From contig NZ_CP029192.1 of the NCBI RefSeq assembly GCF_008642315.1, forward strand, positions 4,836,001 through 4,900,000: DNA of 64,000 nt, read 5' to 3'. The notes beneath the pieces are model-generated. The model did not search any database. It worked only from the letters and a program-made list of their open reading frames with translations, and was not told the DNA's origin. Shown here one piece after another: positions 52,455-63,607 of this stretch (position 1 is its first letter; each line of letters begins with the position of its first letter). The DNA is from Streptomyces venezuelae (GTDB lineage: Bacteria > Actinomycetota > Actinomycetes > Streptomycetales > Streptomycetaceae). Made by a program: the position numbers and the translations under genes.

Positions 52455-53729
52455 ATGGACGTGAACGCGGCGGTCGCCGCAGCGGCAGCGATCGCCGGGG
52501 TGTGCACCGGTGTCATCGCCATGCTGGCGTTCCGATGGAGCGAGCGCGACCAGAAACGCCCCACCCGGACCTCCCTGCACACCGATCCCGTACTGCCACC
52601 CGGCGTGGACACGGTGCTCTCCGTGCTCCGCTCCTCCGCCGTCGTCCTCGACGAGGCCGACAGCGTGGTCAAGGCGAGCTCGGCGGCGTACGCACTCGGA
52701 CTCGTACGCGGCGGGAAGCTCGCCGTCGAGCCGATGCTGCAGATGGCCCGCGACACCCGCCGCGACGGCGAGATACGCCAGGTCGAGCTGGACCTGCCAC
52801 GGCGCGGCACCGGCCGCGGAGAGGCCCTCGCGGTCTCCGCGCGCGTCGCCCCGCTCGGCTCCCGGCTCGTCCTCCTCCTCGTGGAGGACCTCACCGAGGC
52901 CCGCCGCATCGAGGCCGTACGGCGCGACTTCGTCGCCAACGTGAGCCACGAGCTGAAGACGCCGGTGGGGGCGCTCTCCCTGCTCTCCGAAGCCGTCATG
53001 GACGCCTCGGACGACCCGGAGGCCGTCGAGCGCTTCGCGGGCCGCATGCAGATCGAGGCGACCCGCCTGACCAGCCTCGTACAGGAACTCATCGACCTCT
53101 CCCGGGTGCAGAACGACGACCCCCTGGAGGACGCCGAACCCGTCCGTGTCGATGAACTGGTGGCGGAGGCCATCGACCGCAGCCGCCACCAGGCCTCCCA
53201 CAAGCAGATCACCATGGCCTCCGGCGGCACCGCCGACCTCCAGATATGGGGCAACCGCGGCCAGCTCGCGGCGGCGCTCGGCAACCTCGTCGAGAACGCC
53301 GTCAACTACTCGCCCGCCCGCACCCGCGTGGGCATCGCCGCCCGCAGGGTCTCCGTCCCCGGCGGGGACCTCATCGAGGTCGCGGTCACCGACCAGGGCA
53401 TCGGCATCTCCGACAAGGACAAGGAGCGCATCTTCGAGCGCTTCTACCGCGTCGACCCGGCCCGCTCCCGGGCCACCGGCGGCACCGGCCTCGGTCTCGC
53501 CATCGTCAAGCACGTGGCCGCCTCGCACGGCGGGGAGGTCACCGTGTGGAGCTCCGAGGGTCAGGGCTCCACGTTCACCCTGCGGCTGCCCGAGGCGGCC
53601 GCGCACCGCGACCGCGGATCAGGGCGCGGCGGCGGACTCGACGACGAGACCACCACGCCCGGCGACAGCGCCGAAACCGCCGCGACCACCACGTACGAAC
53701 CCATTCCTGCCCCGGAGGTCCTTCCGTGA
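52455..53729 (+). CDS. phoR: PhoR, phosphate-sensing histidine kinase
   Basis: The 424-residue kinase has one N-terminal membrane helix (about residues 5-25), a PAS-like region, and a HisKA domain with the phospho-accepting His in VANVSHELKTPVGALSLLSE. The HATPase domain has NLVENAVNYSP (N), DQGIGISDKDKERIF (G1) and GGTGLGLAIVKHVA (G2). It phosphorylates PhoP at low phosphate. The stop overlaps the phoP GTG. The tail after the kinase is Thr/Ala-rich. Confidence 0.96.
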   Translation: MDVNAAVAAAAAIAGVCTGVIAMLAFRWSERDQKRPTRTSLHTDPVLPPGVDTVLSVLRSSAVVLDEADSVVKASSAAYALGLVRGGKLAVEPMLQMARDTRRDGEIRQVELDLPRRGTGRGEALAVSARVAPLGSRLVLLLVEDLTEARRIEAVRRDFVANVSHELKTPVGALSLLSEAVMDASDDPEAVERFAGRMQIEATRLTSLVQELIDLSRVQNDDPLEDAEPVRVDELVAEAIDRSRHQASHKQITMASGGTADLQIWGNRGQLAAALGNLVENAVNYSPARTRVGIAARRVSVPGGDLIEVAVTDQGIGISDKDKERIFERFYRVDPARSRATGGTGLGLAIVKHVAASHGGEVTVWSSEGQGSTFTLRLPEAAAHRDRGSGRGGGLDDETTTPGDSAETAATTTYEPIPAPEVLP

Positions 53730-54406
53730 CCCGAGTGCTCGTCGTCGAGGACGAGGAATCCTTCAGCGACGCTCTGTCCTACATGCTCCGCAAGGAGGGC
53801 TTCGAAGTCGCCATCGCGGCGACGGGCCCGGACGGACTCGACGAATTCGAGCGCAACGGCGCCGACCTCGTCCTGCTCGACCTGATGCTGCCCGGCCTGC
53901 CCGGCACCGAGGTCTGCCGCCAGCTGCGCAGCCGCTCCAACGTCCCGGTGATCATGGTGACCGCCAAGGACAGCGAGATCGACAAGGTCGTCGGTCTGGA
54001 GATAGGAGCCGATGACTACGTCACCAAGCCCTTCTCCTCCCGCGAGCTGGTCGCCCGCATCCGCGCGGTGCTGCGCCGCCGCGGCGAGCCGGAGGAGGTC
54101 ACCCCGCAGGCGCTGGAGGCGGGCCCGGTCCGGATGGACGTCGACCGCCACGTGGTCACGGTCTCCGGCTCCAAGGTCGACCTGCCCCTGAAGGAGTTCG
54201 ACCTCCTGGAGATGCTGCTGCGCAACGCGGGCCGCGTGCTGACCCGCATGCAGCTCATCGACCGCGTCTGGGGCGCGGACTACGTGGGGGACACCAAGAC
54301 CCTCGACGTCCACGTGAAGCGCCTGCGCGCCAAGATCGAGCCGGACCCGGGGGCGCCGCGCTACCTGGTGACGGTCCGCGGCCTCGGCTACAAGTTCGAG
54401 CCGTAA
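53726..54406 (+). CDS. phoP: PhoP, phosphate response regulator
   Basis: The 226-residue OmpR-type regulator starts at GTG 53726 (CGGAGG upstream), overlapping the phoR stop. The receiver has acidic VVEDEES, the phospho-acceptor Asp in LVLLDLMLPG, the Thr in VTAKD and the Lys in DYVTKPFSSREL. The winged helix contains DTKTLDVHVKRLRAKIEPDP. PhoP activates phosphate scavenging through PHO boxes such as those upstream. Confidence 0.97.
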   Translation: MTRVLVVEDEESFSDALSYMLRKEGFEVAIAATGPDGLDEFERNGADLVLLDLMLPGLPGTEVCRQLRSRSNVPVIMVTAKDSEIDKVVGLEIGADDYVTKPFSSRELVARIRAVLRRRGEPEEVTPQALEAGPVRMDVDRHVVTVSGSKVDLPLKEFDLLEMLLRNAGRVLTRMQLIDRVWGADYVGDTKTLDVHVKRLRAKIEPDPGAPRYLVTVRGLGYKFEP

Positions 54407-54428
54407 AGAGCACCCTGAACGCATGAAG

Positions 54429-54459
54429 AAGGGCGGGACCCCACCGGGGTCCCGCCCTT
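54429..54459. terminator. terminator after phoP
   Basis: Arms AAGGGCGGGACCCC and GGGGTCCCGCCCTT with a 3-base loop, perfect over 14 pairs. It separates phoP from the convergent lipoprotein gene. Confidence 0.85.
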
Positions 54460-54492
54460 CCTGCTGCTGTACGCCGATCAGCTGTACGTCGA

Positions 54493-55218
54493 TCAGTGCT
54501 GCGTGCCCGTGCCGGCCTCGGCGCCCTGCTCACCGGCGTTCGCCGGGTCGGAGGCGTTGCCCGACGGGTCCGTGCCGGCGCTGCCGGACGGCTTGCCGGA
54601 GGGGTCGGCCGACGAGCCCGTGGACGGCTCCTGCGGCTTGCCCGACTTCGCGGGCTTCGAGGGCTTGCCGTCCGGGGACTGCGGGAGCGCGCTCGGGCCC
54701 CACTTGGAGAAGTAGCTGTCCGCCGGCACGACGAACGCCTGCATCTTCACGTCGCCGGTGCTGCTGAAGGAGAACGTGACGCGCTGCGCGTTGCCGTCCT
54801 TGACCGCCTCGCGGCTGTTGGACAGGACCGCCGAGGCGTTGTCCTTGCCACCGATGACGATGGAGCCGCCGGCCGGAACGGTCAGCGGACCGTTCGGCTT
54901 GGAGTCCTTGTCGTCCTTGCCGCGCGTGAGCTTGGCCTTCTTGTCGGTGCCGTCGACCGAGATGGACTCCAGGGTCTGGGCCTTGTCACCGGAGTTGAAG
55001 ATCGTCGCGGCGACCACCGCGGGGCCCTTCGACTCCAGGTCCGGCTGCGTGATGACCATGGCGTTCTGGATCTTGATGTCGCCGACGGAGGTCGCGGCGT
55101 TGTCCGGCTTGACCTCCATCGTCTGTGCGTTGTTGCCCGCGGCGCACGCGGTGAGCGAGGCGAGCGAGAACGCGAGGGCGGTGGCGGCGAGGGCGCCGCG
55201 TCGAAGGCTGCGGCTCAC
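54493..55218 (-). CDS. DUF461-type secreted lipoprotein
   Basis: The 241-residue protein has a lipobox (LASLTACAAG) after a signal peptide, giving a lipid-modified Cys at about residue 25. A beta-rich domain follows (VGDIKIQNAMVITQPDLESK, VPAGGSIVIGG), then a long Pro/Ser/Gly/Lys tail of about 60 residues. The family resembles PCu(A)C-like copper chaperones, but the His/Met ligands are not present. It follows the pho locus in Streptomyces; function unknown. Confidence 0.88.
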   Translation of the reverse strand: MSRSLRRGALAATALAFSLASLTACAAGNNAQTMEVKPDNAATSVGDIKIQNAMVITQPDLESKGPAVVAATIFNSGDKAQTLESISVDGTDKKAKLTRGKDDKDSKPNGPLTVPAGGSIVIGGKDNASAVLSNSREAVKDGNAQRVTFSFSSTGDVKMQAFVVPADSYFSKWGPSALPQSPDGKPSKPAKSGKPQEPSTGSSADPSGKPSGSAGTDPSGNASDPANAGEQGAEAGTGTQH

Positions 55219-55542
55219 GGCGGCGGCAACTCCTTGAACGTGGGCGGTACAGGACGGGGCGGGCGGCCGTAAAGCCGTCCTAAGGGTGTGTCAGCGCGCT
55301 TAGATTACCGAGCCGTTCCCGCACCGCCGCACCCGACCCGCCCCTTAGGGCACGGGACCACGTACGAGCGCGCCCCGGCCGCCCGGCGGCGGGTCCACGC
55401 CCCCGGCGCTTCAATGCGCGCCCGGCCCCTTTCGCAAAAGCGCGGTCAAGGGCGCGACCAAGAGCGAGGCCGAGAGCGCAGGTGTCACGCCCCGCGGATT
55501 TCCCGTAAGGAATGCATGGGGGTACGGAGGGGGCCCCGGAGA

Positions 55543-55572
55543 ATTGATCATCGGGCCGCTTGATCAATTCAG
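55543..55572. repeat. inverted repeat with 10-base arms upstream of carD
   Basis: Perfect arms GAATTGATCA and TGATCAATTC flank a 10-base GC-rich spacer. AT-rich arms in this GC-rich DNA argue against chance. Confidence 0.7.
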
Positions 55573-55823
55573 GAATCGCGCCGGACGTCACTCGGCACAT
55601 CTCTCCGGCCACCGAACGGAGTATCGAAAGTTCACCGCTTGGAACCTCGCAAACCGGGACGTTCAGCCTCTTCGAGCGCCCTCGGGGGGCGTGCGGCGGG
55701 GGCGTTTCCGGCTCCCCGAAGAGCCGCTCCGACCTGCGAATACCCCGTTCCGCAGGCCCTCCGCAGCACGTTCCTGTTGCTGTTGTCAAGCCCCGAGATA
55801 TGCCCTGACCTGCGAAAACGCCA

Positions 55824-55852
55824 TTCAGAAGAGGCGGTTCTCGTGTTAGGAT
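55824..55852 (+). promoter_or_regulatory. carD promoter
   Basis: TTCAGA (55824-55829) and TAGGAT (55847-55852) are separated by 17 bp, 28 bases before the carD ATG. It fits a vegetative (HrdB-type) promoter. Confidence 0.65.
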
Positions 55853-55880
55853 GGATAGCCACGGAAGGGGTACCTGTCAC

Positions 55881-56363
55881 ATGACGTTCAAGGTTGGCGA
55901 CACCGTGGTCTATCCCCATCACGGGGCCGCGCTGATCGAGGCCATCGAAACTCGCCAGATCAAAGGCGTGGACAAGACCTACTTGGTGCTGAAGGTCGCC
56001 CAGGGCGACCTGACGGTGCGTGTGCCAGCGGACAATGCGGAGTTCGTCGGTGTGCGTGATGTGGTCGGGCAGGACGGCCTCGACCGGGTCTTCGAAGTAC
56101 TGCGCGCGCCGTACGCGGAAGAGCCCACGAACTGGTCGCGCCGCTACAAGGCAAATCTCGAGAAGCTCGCCTCCGGCGATGTCATCAAGGTCGCGGAAGT
56201 CGTCCGTGACCTGTGGCGTCGGGAGCGCGAGCGTGGACTGTCGGCCGGTGAGAAGCGCATGCTCGCCAAGGCCCGCCAGATCCTGGTGAGCGAACTCGCC
56301 CTCGCGGAGAACACGAACGAGGACAAGGCCGAGGCCCTGCTGGACGAGGTCCTCGCGTCCTGA
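55881..56363 (+). CDS. carD: CarD-family RNA polymerase-binding regulator
   Basis: The 160-residue protein has the CarD/TRCF RNA polymerase-interaction domain at the N-terminus ([20 protein letters not shown], then [20 protein letters not shown]). The C-terminal DNA-binding helical domain contains [17 protein letters not shown] and [20 protein letters not shown], with the conserved Trp that wedges the promoter fork. CarD stabilises open complexes at housekeeping promoters. ATG 55881 and length match the family. Confidence 0.96.
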   Translation: MTFKVGDTVVYPHHGAALIEAIETRQIKGVDKTYLVLKVAQGDLTVRVPADNAEFVGVRDVVGQDGLDRVFEVLRAPYAEEPTNWSRRYKANLEKLASGDVIKVAEVVRDLWRRERERGLSAGEKRMLAKARQILVSELALAENTNEDKAEALLDEVLAS

Positions 56364-56688
56364 CGCGGACGTCCCGAGGTGCGACATGCCTCGGAGCTCC
56401 CGCGTCGACCAGGCGCAGCAATGCCGCGGTGCCCGCTGACCCTTCATGGAGTCGCCGGGCGCTGCGGCATGTTCGTACCCGGTCTTCGTCACCGGGATAT
56501 TCGTACCCAGGCTGATTCGTACCCGGGCCGATGTGGTGGGGCGACCCCGAAGGGCCGTTACTGGCGTGCCGGGCTCTTGCGGCTGACTCGACCGAATGTC
56601 ACGGAAGGGTCCGGTCAAGGCGTCCGTCCCGCCCGGCACGGTGTGGCCATACCCACGTCGGCCGAGCACACAAACCTGAACGGAACCG
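56364..56688. other. intergenic region between carD and ispD with repeated TTCGTACCC
   Basis: These 325 bases contain no supportable gene. TTCGTACCC occurs three times in one orientation at 56472, 56500 and 56516. Any ispD promoter is probably in the last 150 bases but is not clear. Confidence 0.5.
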
Positions 56689-57420
56689 ATGTCTAGCGAA
56701 TCCCGTACCGCGGTGGTCATTCCCGCGGCTGGGCGGGGCGTGCGCCTCGGCCCGGGCGCCCCCAAAGCGCTTCGTGCGCTGAACGGCACCCCGATGCTGA
56801 TCCATGCCGTGCGTGCCATGGCGGAGTCCCGCGCGGTCTCCCTCGTCGTCGTGGTGGCGCCCCCGGACGGCGCGGCCGGGGTCAAGACACTCCTCGACGA
56901 CCACGCGCTGCCCGAGCGCACCGACTTCCTCGTCGTGCCCGGCGGGGAGAGCCGCCAGGAGTCCGTGCGGGCCGGCCTGGACGCGCTGCCGCCCGGCTTC
57001 GACATCGTGCTCGTGCACGACGCGGCCCGCCCGCTGGTGCCGGTCGACACGGTCGACGGCGTCATCGAGGCCGTACGCGACGGGGCGCCCGCCGTGGTCC
57101 CCGCGCTCCCACTGGCCGACACGGTCAAGCAGGTCGAGCCCGGGGCGGAGCAGGGCGCGCCCGAACCCGTCGTCGCCACCCCCGAGCGTGCCCGGCTGCG
57201 CGCCGTGCAGACCCCGCAGGGCTTCGACCGCGCGACGCTCGTACGCGCCCATGAGAGCGCCACCGGACCGGTGACGGACGACGCGGGCATGGTCGAGCAG
57301 CTGGGGCTGCCGGTCGTGTGCGTGCCGGGCCACGAGGAGGCGTTCAAGGTGACGCGTCCTCTGGACCTCGTGCTCGCGGAGGCGGTCCTGGCCCGAAGGA
57401 GGGCGAACGATGGCTTCTGA
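56689..57420 (+). CDS. ispD: IspD, 2-C-methyl-D-erythritol 4-phosphate cytidylyltransferase
   Basis: The 243-residue enzyme of the MEP isoprenoid pathway has the nucleotide loop [20 protein letters not shown], the VHDAARPLV segment and [15 protein letters not shown]. It joins CTP to methylerythritol phosphate. The last 11 bases overlap ispF, which encodes the enzyme two steps later. Confidence 0.96.
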   Translation: MSSESRTAVVIPAAGRGVRLGPGAPKALRALNGTPMLIHAVRAMAESRAVSLVVVVAPPDGAAGVKTLLDDHALPERTDFLVVPGGESRQESVRAGLDALPPGFDIVLVHDAARPLVPVDTVDGVIEAVRDGAPAVVPALPLADTVKQVEPGAEQGAPEPVVATPERARLRAVQTPQGFDRATLVRAHESATGPVTDDAGMVEQLGLPVVCVPGHEEAFKVTRPLDLVLAEAVLARRRANDGF

Positions 57421-57925
57421 GACGTCCGAGGCGCCCCTGCGCGCCCTCCTCCCCCAGGTGGGCATCGGCACCGACATCCACGCCTTCGAAGAGGGCCGCG
57501 AGCTGTGGTGCGCGGGCCTGAAGTGGGAGGACCAGGGACCCGGCCTCGCCGGGCACTCCGACGCCGACGTCGTCGCGCACGCCGCGTGCAACGCGCTGTT
57601 CTCCGCGGCGGGCCTCGGCGACCTCGGCGCCCACTTCGGCACGGGCCGCCCCGAGTGGTCCGGCGCCTCCGGCCTGACCCTCCTCGCCGAGGCGGCCCGC
57701 ATCGTCAGGGACGCCGGCTTCACCATCGGCAACGTCGCCGTCCAGGTCGTCGGCGACCGGCCGAAGATCGGCAAGCGCAGGGACGAGGCGCAGAAGGTGC
57801 TCTCCGAGGCGGCGGGCGCACCGGTCTCCGTCTCCGGGGCCACCACCGACGGCCTGGGCTTCCCGGGCCGCGGCGACGGCCTGGCGGCGATCGCCACCGC
57901 GTTGGTCGTACGTACGTCGTCGTAG
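57410..57925 (+). CDS. ispF: IspF, 2-C-methyl-D-erythritol 2,4-cyclodiphosphate synthase
   Basis: The 171-residue enzyme has the metal site [10 protein letters not shown] (Asp-x-His), [16 protein letters not shown] and [17 protein letters not shown]. It cyclises CDP-methylerythritol phosphate in the MEP pathway. It overlaps ispD and is surely co-transcribed with it. The N-terminus has about 14 extra residues relative to the minimal enzyme. Confidence 0.96.
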   Translation: MASETSEAPLRALLPQVGIGTDIHAFEEGRELWCAGLKWEDQGPGLAGHSDADVVAHAACNALFSAAGLGDLGAHFGTGRPEWSGASGLTLLAEAARIVRDAGFTIGNVAVQVVGDRPKIGKRRDEAQKVLSEAAGAPVSVSGATTDGLGFPGRGDGLAAIATALVVRTSS

Positions 57926-57995
57926 AGCGGGCAATGGGGTATTCGTATGCCTCGTACAGGCACAACCCGTACGAACCCCCACTAAGGAGCGAACC

Positions 57996-58400
57996 ATGTC
58001 CGCCCAGCTCTCCGACGACCTCAAGGCCCTGCTCGACACCCCGGTCTTCATCAACGTCGCGACGATCCAGCCCGATGGGAGTCCTCAGGTGTCCCCGGTC
58101 TGGGTGAAGCGTGACGGGGACGATGTGTTGTTCTCGACGACGGTCGGTCGGCGCAAGGAGAAGAATCTGCGGCGGGATCCGCGGGTGACGGTGCTGGTGC
58201 AGCCCTTCGACGCGCCGTACACGTACGCGGAGATCCGTGGGACGGCGCAGATGACGACGGAGGGCGGGCAGGAGCTGATCGACGAGCTGTCGATGAAGTA
58301 CACGGGCAAGAAGTACGCGGACTTCAACCCGGGCTCGAAGGACGACACGCAGCGGGTCGTGGTGAGGGTGAGCGCGCGGAAGGTCGTCGGCAGCATCTGA
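57996..58400 (+). CDS. PPOX-class F420-dependent enzyme
   Basis: The 134-residue split-barrel protein begins MSAQLSDDLKALLDTPVFIN and contains PDGSPQVSPVWVKRDGDDVL, LRRDPRVTVLV and the end VVVRVSARKVVGSI. It is of the FMN/F420-binding pyridoxamine-oxidase-like family, whose actinobacterial members often reduce or oxidise small molecules with F420. ATG 57996 follows AAGGAGCG. The substrate is unknown. Confidence 0.9.
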   Translation: MSAQLSDDLKALLDTPVFINVATIQPDGSPQVSPVWVKRDGDDVLFSTTVGRRKEKNLRRDPRVTVLVQPFDAPYTYAEIRGTAQMTTEGGQELIDELSMKYTGKKYADFNPGSKDDTQRVVVRVSARKVVGSI

Positions 58401-58481
58401 GGGCGGGCCTCACGTCACAGTTGCGTGCACGGTGGGGCCGGGGGGCGTGGGGCACTGTCCCGCGCCCACTACCCTGGAGTG

Positions 58482-59885
<1,404 letters not shown>

Positions 59886-59900
59886 TCGGACACCATTGAT

Positions 59901-59926
59901 GTGCCGCCCGGCCTTCCGGGCGGCAC
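59901..59926. terminator. hairpin after cysS
   Basis: Arms GTGCCGCCCGG and CCGGGCGGCAC with a CCTT loop, followed by ACTTC. Confidence 0.7.
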
Positions 59927-59994
59927 ACTTCATAGACGTACACCCGTGCGCGTACGCACGTACGCGCCCACGCATCACGACAGACAGGTAGGTC

Positions 59995-60942
59995 ATGGCC
60001 GCTAACAACCGCCGCATGTCCGGCAAGAAGGGCGCGCAGGTCGGCAGCGGCGGCAATCGGCGCCGCGGCCTGGAGGGCAAGGGCCCGACGCCGCCCGCCG
60101 AGGCCCGCAAGGGGCACGTGAAGAACCGCATCGCCAACGCCAAGGCCAAGAAGGCCGCGGGCCGCCGCCCCGCCACGCTCAAGGGCCGCGGCGGCAAGGG
60201 CACCTCCGAGATGGTCGTCGGCCGCAACCCGGTCTTCGAGGCGCTGCGCGACGGCGTGCCCGCCTCCACGCTCTACGTCCAGCAGTTCATCGACAACGAC
60301 GAGCGGGTCCGCGAGGCGCTGCAGCTCGCGGCCGAGCGCGGCGGCATCCACCTGATGGAGGCACCCCGCCCCGAGCTGGACCGCATGACGAACGGCCTCA
60401 ACCACCAGGGCCTCGTGCTCCAGGTCCCGCCGTACGAGTACGCGCACCCCGAGGACCTCGTCGCCAACGCCTTCGACGAGGGCAGCGACCCGCTGATCGT
60501 CGCCCTCGACGGCGTGACGGACCCGCGCAACCTCGGCGCCGTCGTCCGCTCCGTCTGCGCGTTCGGCGGCCACGGCGTGCTCGTGCCCGAGCGGCGCGCC
60601 GCCGGTATGACGGCCGGCGCGTGGAAGACGTCCGCGGGCACCGCCGCGCGGACGCCGGTCGCCCGCGCGACGAACCTGACGCGCGCCCTGGAGCAGTACA
60701 AGAAGGCGGGCGTCGCCGTGGTCGGCCTCGCCGCCGACGGCGAGCACGAGGTCGGTGACCTGGAGGCGCTCGGCGGCCCCGTCGTCATCGTCGTCGGCAG
60801 CGAGGGCAAGGGCCTCTCGCGTCTCGTCGGCGAGACCTGCGACTACCGCGTGCGGATTCCGATGCCCGGTGGTGCGGAGTCCCTGAACGCAGGTGTGGCG
60901 GCGGGCGTCGTGCTGTACGAGGCGGCGCGGCGTCGCGCCTGA
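59995..60942 (+). CDS. rlmB: RlmB/TrmH-family rRNA 2'-O-methyltransferase
   Basis: The 315-residue SpoU enzyme has a basic N-terminal extension of about 65 residues ([17 protein letters not shown]), a substrate-binding domain from [15 protein letters not shown], and a knotted AdoMet domain: [35 protein letters not shown] and [18 protein letters not shown]. It methylates G2251 (E. coli numbering) of 23S rRNA. It follows cysS, a common actinobacterial order. Confidence 0.94.
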   Translation: MAANNRRMSGKKGAQVGSGGNRRRGLEGKGPTPPAEARKGHVKNRIANAKAKKAAGRRPATLKGRGGKGTSEMVVGRNPVFEALRDGVPASTLYVQQFIDNDERVREALQLAAERGGIHLMEAPRPELDRMTNGLNHQGLVLQVPPYEYAHPEDLVANAFDEGSDPLIVALDGVTDPRNLGAVVRSVCAFGGHGVLVPERRAAGMTAGAWKTSAGTAARTPVARATNLTRALEQYKKAGVAVVGLAADGEHEVGDLEALGGPVVIVVGSEGKGLSRLVGETCDYRVRIPMPGGAESLNAGVAAGVVLYEAARRRA

Positions 60943-61060
60943 TCCTCCGTGATGTCCGGGCCGCGGTGATGGCTGCGTGATGGCTGCGGTGATCTCTTGA
61001 CGCGGTCCGGACATTTCTCCATGGTCAAGGCAGTGTCCTAAACACACATCACTCGGTTAG

Positions 61061-62728
61061 ATGAGTGTGGACACCAGAACACCCCGCACTCCCACTGGGG
61101 GAAGCTCGTCAGGTTTTGACGATGCTCCCGCGCTGAGCATGGTGAAGGTGCCGAGCGACCCGGCGCAGGTCATCGTCAATCACGCGAGTTTCCGCGTGCA
61201 GCTTCCCGCCGCTGGGCGCACTCAATCCCCGCGTATCTCACGGCACTTGGGCACGCCCGGCGAGACGGCGCGCATGCCCGCCGCCGGCGCGGCCGCCAAG
61301 CGCCGCGCGCCCGTCGTCTGGAGCGGGAAGTCCGCCCCGGACGACACGGGCGCCATCAGACTGCTGCAGGCCGTGCGCGGCGGCGGCGTGCGCCGTTCGG
61401 CCGAGGAGGCCGGGCCCTACGGCGGCGCGGAAGACGCGGGCGCCACCCAGGTCATCCCCCGCGTCGGCGTCGACGACGGCCCCGAGACGGTCGAGACGCC
61501 CGCCGTGATCGGCCCGCGCGCCCCCGAACCCGGGACCCGGATGCTGCCGCAGATGCGGCTGCCCGGCAGCGACTACGACGAGCGGCTCGAGCAGGAGTAC
61601 GCCGACCGCGACTACGACGACTCCGACGACGACGCGTACGACGACGGCACCGGCACGGAGCGGGCGCGCAGGCACGGCTCGGACCCGGTCCGGCACGCCT
61701 ACTACCCGGGCCGCCGCATGAACCTCGGCGTCGTCCTGCTCCCGATGCGCGTCTTCCTCGGGTTCATCTCCATCTACGCCGGCATGGGCAAGCTCTGCGA
61801 CCCCGTCTACTTCGACGGCGGCCAGCGCGGCTCCATGGTCAAGTGGCTGAACTCGCTGCACCCCTGGGCGCTCGCCGAGCCACTGCGCGACTTCGCCCTC
61901 CAGCACCCCGTGGGCGCCGGCCTGTGCATCGCCTTCCTCCAGGTCGTCGTCGGCGTCCTGACGGTCCTCGGGCTCTGGCAGCGGGTCGCCGCCTCGATCG
62001 GCGTGCTCCTGTCGGCGGCGCTCATCGTCACCGTGAGCTGGAAGACCGTTCCCGCCTACGACGCGCCCGACATCATCTACCTCGCCGCGTGGTCGCCGCT
62101 GATCATCGCGGGCGCGCCCGTCTACTCGATCGACGGACGTCTCGCCGGTGAGGCGTGGCGCACGCTCGGGCCGCGCTCCGACATCTGGGACCTGCGGCGG
62201 CGCGTGCTGCGGCGGGGCGGTCTGATCGGCGCGGTCGTCATCGGTCTGACGCTGCTCATCGGCTCGATGCTGGGCGGCGCGGTGCGGGACGCGGACCGCG
62301 TGACCGTGCCCGGCCCCGGCGAGGCGCCGCGCAACGAACTGCCGGGCTCCGCGCTTCCCCAGGACCCCGCGAAGAAGCGGCAGAAGCAGCAGTCGCAGAG
62401 CCCGTCGGCGTCGTCGAGCTCGCCGACGCGCGGCCGCGGCTCCGCGAGCCCCACGCAGGGCGCCACGGCGCCGGGCACGGCGCGGGAGACGGGCACGGTC
62501 GGTTCGGGCGGGCAGCCCAGCCAGACGCAGGGGAGCAGCACGGCGGGCCAGGCCCCGCCGCAGCAGTCGGCGCCGCAGCAGCCGGCGGCGGCGGGCACGA
62601 CCGCGGGCCCCCCGTCCAGCGGCGGCTCCGGCGGCGGTACGGGCGGTGCCGGGGCGTCCGGCGGTTCCGGCGGCGGTTCGGGCGGCGAGCAGCCCGGCGG
62701 CCTGCTGGGCGGTGTGCTCGGCCGCTGA
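61061..62728 (+). CDS. DoxX-family membrane protein with disordered N- and C-terminal regions
   Basis: The 555-residue protein has about 220 N-terminal disordered, charged residues (acidic EYADRDYDDSDDDAYDDG). A DoxX-like domain of four or five helices follows (about 225-420; LPMRVFLGFISIYAGMGKLC, LCIAFLQVVVGVLTVLGLWQ). A tail of about 130 residues is Gln/Ser/Gly-rich with repeated GGSGGG. DoxX proteins are linked to thiol and redox balance at the membrane. No partner gene is adjacent. ATG 61061 has no clear ribosome site. Confidence 0.85.
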   Translation: MSVDTRTPRTPTGGSSSGFDDAPALSMVKVPSDPAQVIVNHASFRVQLPAAGRTQSPRISRHLGTPGETARMPAAGAAAKRRAPVVWSGKSAPDDTGAIRLLQAVRGGGVRRSAEEAGPYGGAEDAGATQVIPRVGVDDGPETVETPAVIGPRAPEPGTRMLPQMRLPGSDYDERLEQEYADRDYDDSDDDAYDDGTGTERARRHGSDPVRHAYYPGRRMNLGVVLLPMRVFLGFISIYAGMGKLCDPVYFDGGQRGSMVKWLNSLHPWALAEPLRDFALQHPVGAGLCIAFLQVVVGVLTVLGLWQRVAASIGVLLSAALIVTVSWKTVPAYDAPDIIYLAAWSPLIIAGAPVYSIDGRLAGEAWRTLGPRSDIWDLRRRVLRRGGLIGAVVIGLTLLIGSMLGGAVRDADRVTVPGPGEAPRNELPGSALPQDPAKKRQKQQSQSPSASSSSPTRGRGSASPTQGATAPGTARETGTVGSGGQPSQTQGSSTAGQAPPQQSAPQQPAAAGTTAGPPSSGGSGGGTGGAGASGGSGGGSGGEQPGGLLGGVLGR

Positions 62729-62778
62729 GGGCGTCGCCGCGCACGTCGCTCCTCACGTCCCCCCACGTTGTTCCTCAC

Positions 62779-62827
62779 GTACGCCGATGGGCCCCGCACA
62801 CACGCTGTGCGGGGCCCATCGGCGTAC
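62779..62827. terminator. strong bidirectional terminator
   Basis: Two perfect 22-base arms surround the loop CACGC (62801-62805). The stem runs from GTACGCCGATGGG to CCCATCGGCGTAC. It sits between the convergent DoxX and nucleotidyltransferase genes. Confidence 0.88.
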
Positions 62828-62851
62828 CGGAACCGTGGTGTCGGGCCGGGG

Positions 62852-63571
62852 TCAACGCCCCTGCGCGGCGAGCTCCTTGGCGGCCTCGGTGAGGTCCTTC
62901 GCGGTGTCGATCGCGCGCCAGTAGGCGCCCTGCGGCAGCGGGAAGCCCGCGAGGCGCTTCGCGCGGGCCAGCCGCGGGAACGTAGTGCGCTCGTGGTCGC
63001 CGAGGTCCGGCAGGAGCGAGGTGAACTCGGCCGCGAAGACGTACACACCCGCGTTGATGAGGTACGGGGACGGCGGGGCCTCGATGAAGTCCGTGATGTG
63101 GCCGAACGCGTCGGTCTCGACGGCACCCCACGGGATGCGGGGGCGGGCCAGGGCGAGGGTCGCGGTGGCGTCGCGCTCGGCGTGGAACGCCGCCATGTCG
63201 CGCAGCGAGAAGCGCGTCCAGATGTCGCCGTTCGTCGCGTACCAGGGCTGGTCGGCGTGCGGCAGGTGCCGGGCGGCGTACTTGAGGCCGCCGCCGCGGC
63301 CCAGGGGTTCCTTCTCGACGACCGTGCTGACGTTCAGCGGCAGGTCGGCGGAGTCGAGCCACTCCTGGAGCACCTCGGCGAGGTGGCCGCAGGAGACGAC
63401 GGCGTCCGTCACGCCTTCCTCGGCGAGCCAGGCGAGTTGATGGCCGATGATCGGGGTCCCCGTACCGGGAATCTCGACCATCGGCTTGGGCCGGTCGTCG
63501 GTGTACGGGCGGAGCCGGGAGCCCTGGCCACCGGCCAGGACGACAGCCTGCGTGGGCTTCAGCGTGGTCAT
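62852..63571 (-). CDS. sugar-nucleotidyltransferase family protein
   Basis: The 239-residue protein has the nucleotidyltransferase loop AVVLAGGQGSRLRPYTDDRP followed by KPMVEI, the metal Asp in ATNGDIWTRF, and EKEPLGRGGGLKYA. It resembles glucose-1-phosphate thymidylyl- or mannose-1-phosphate guanylyl-transferases without the C-terminal beta-helix. The nucleotide and sugar are not decided by the sequence. Confidence 0.9.
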   Translation of the reverse strand: MTTLKPTQAVVLAGGQGSRLRPYTDDRPKPMVEIPGTGTPIIGHQLAWLAEEGVTDAVVSCGHLAEVLQEWLDSADLPLNVSTVVEKEPLGRGGGLKYAARHLPHADQPWYATNGDIWTRFSLRDMAAFHAERDATATLALARPRIPWGAVETDAFGHITDFIEAPPSPYLINAGVYVFAAEFTSLLPDLGDHERTTFPRLARAKRLAGFPLPQGAYWRAIDTAKDLTEAAKELAAQGR

Positions 63572-63607
63572 GCCGGAAACCCTACGCGGCGGTGCTCGGC
63601 GGCCCGC

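Larger units (their letters stand above)
55219..55880. other. long intergenic region upstream of carD
   Basis: No supportable gene is seen in these 662 bases. They hold an inverted repeat with 10-base arms (55543-55572), the carD promoter (55824-55852) and, at the left, the start region of the lipoprotein gene. Base composition falls after 55480. Confidence 0.55.
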
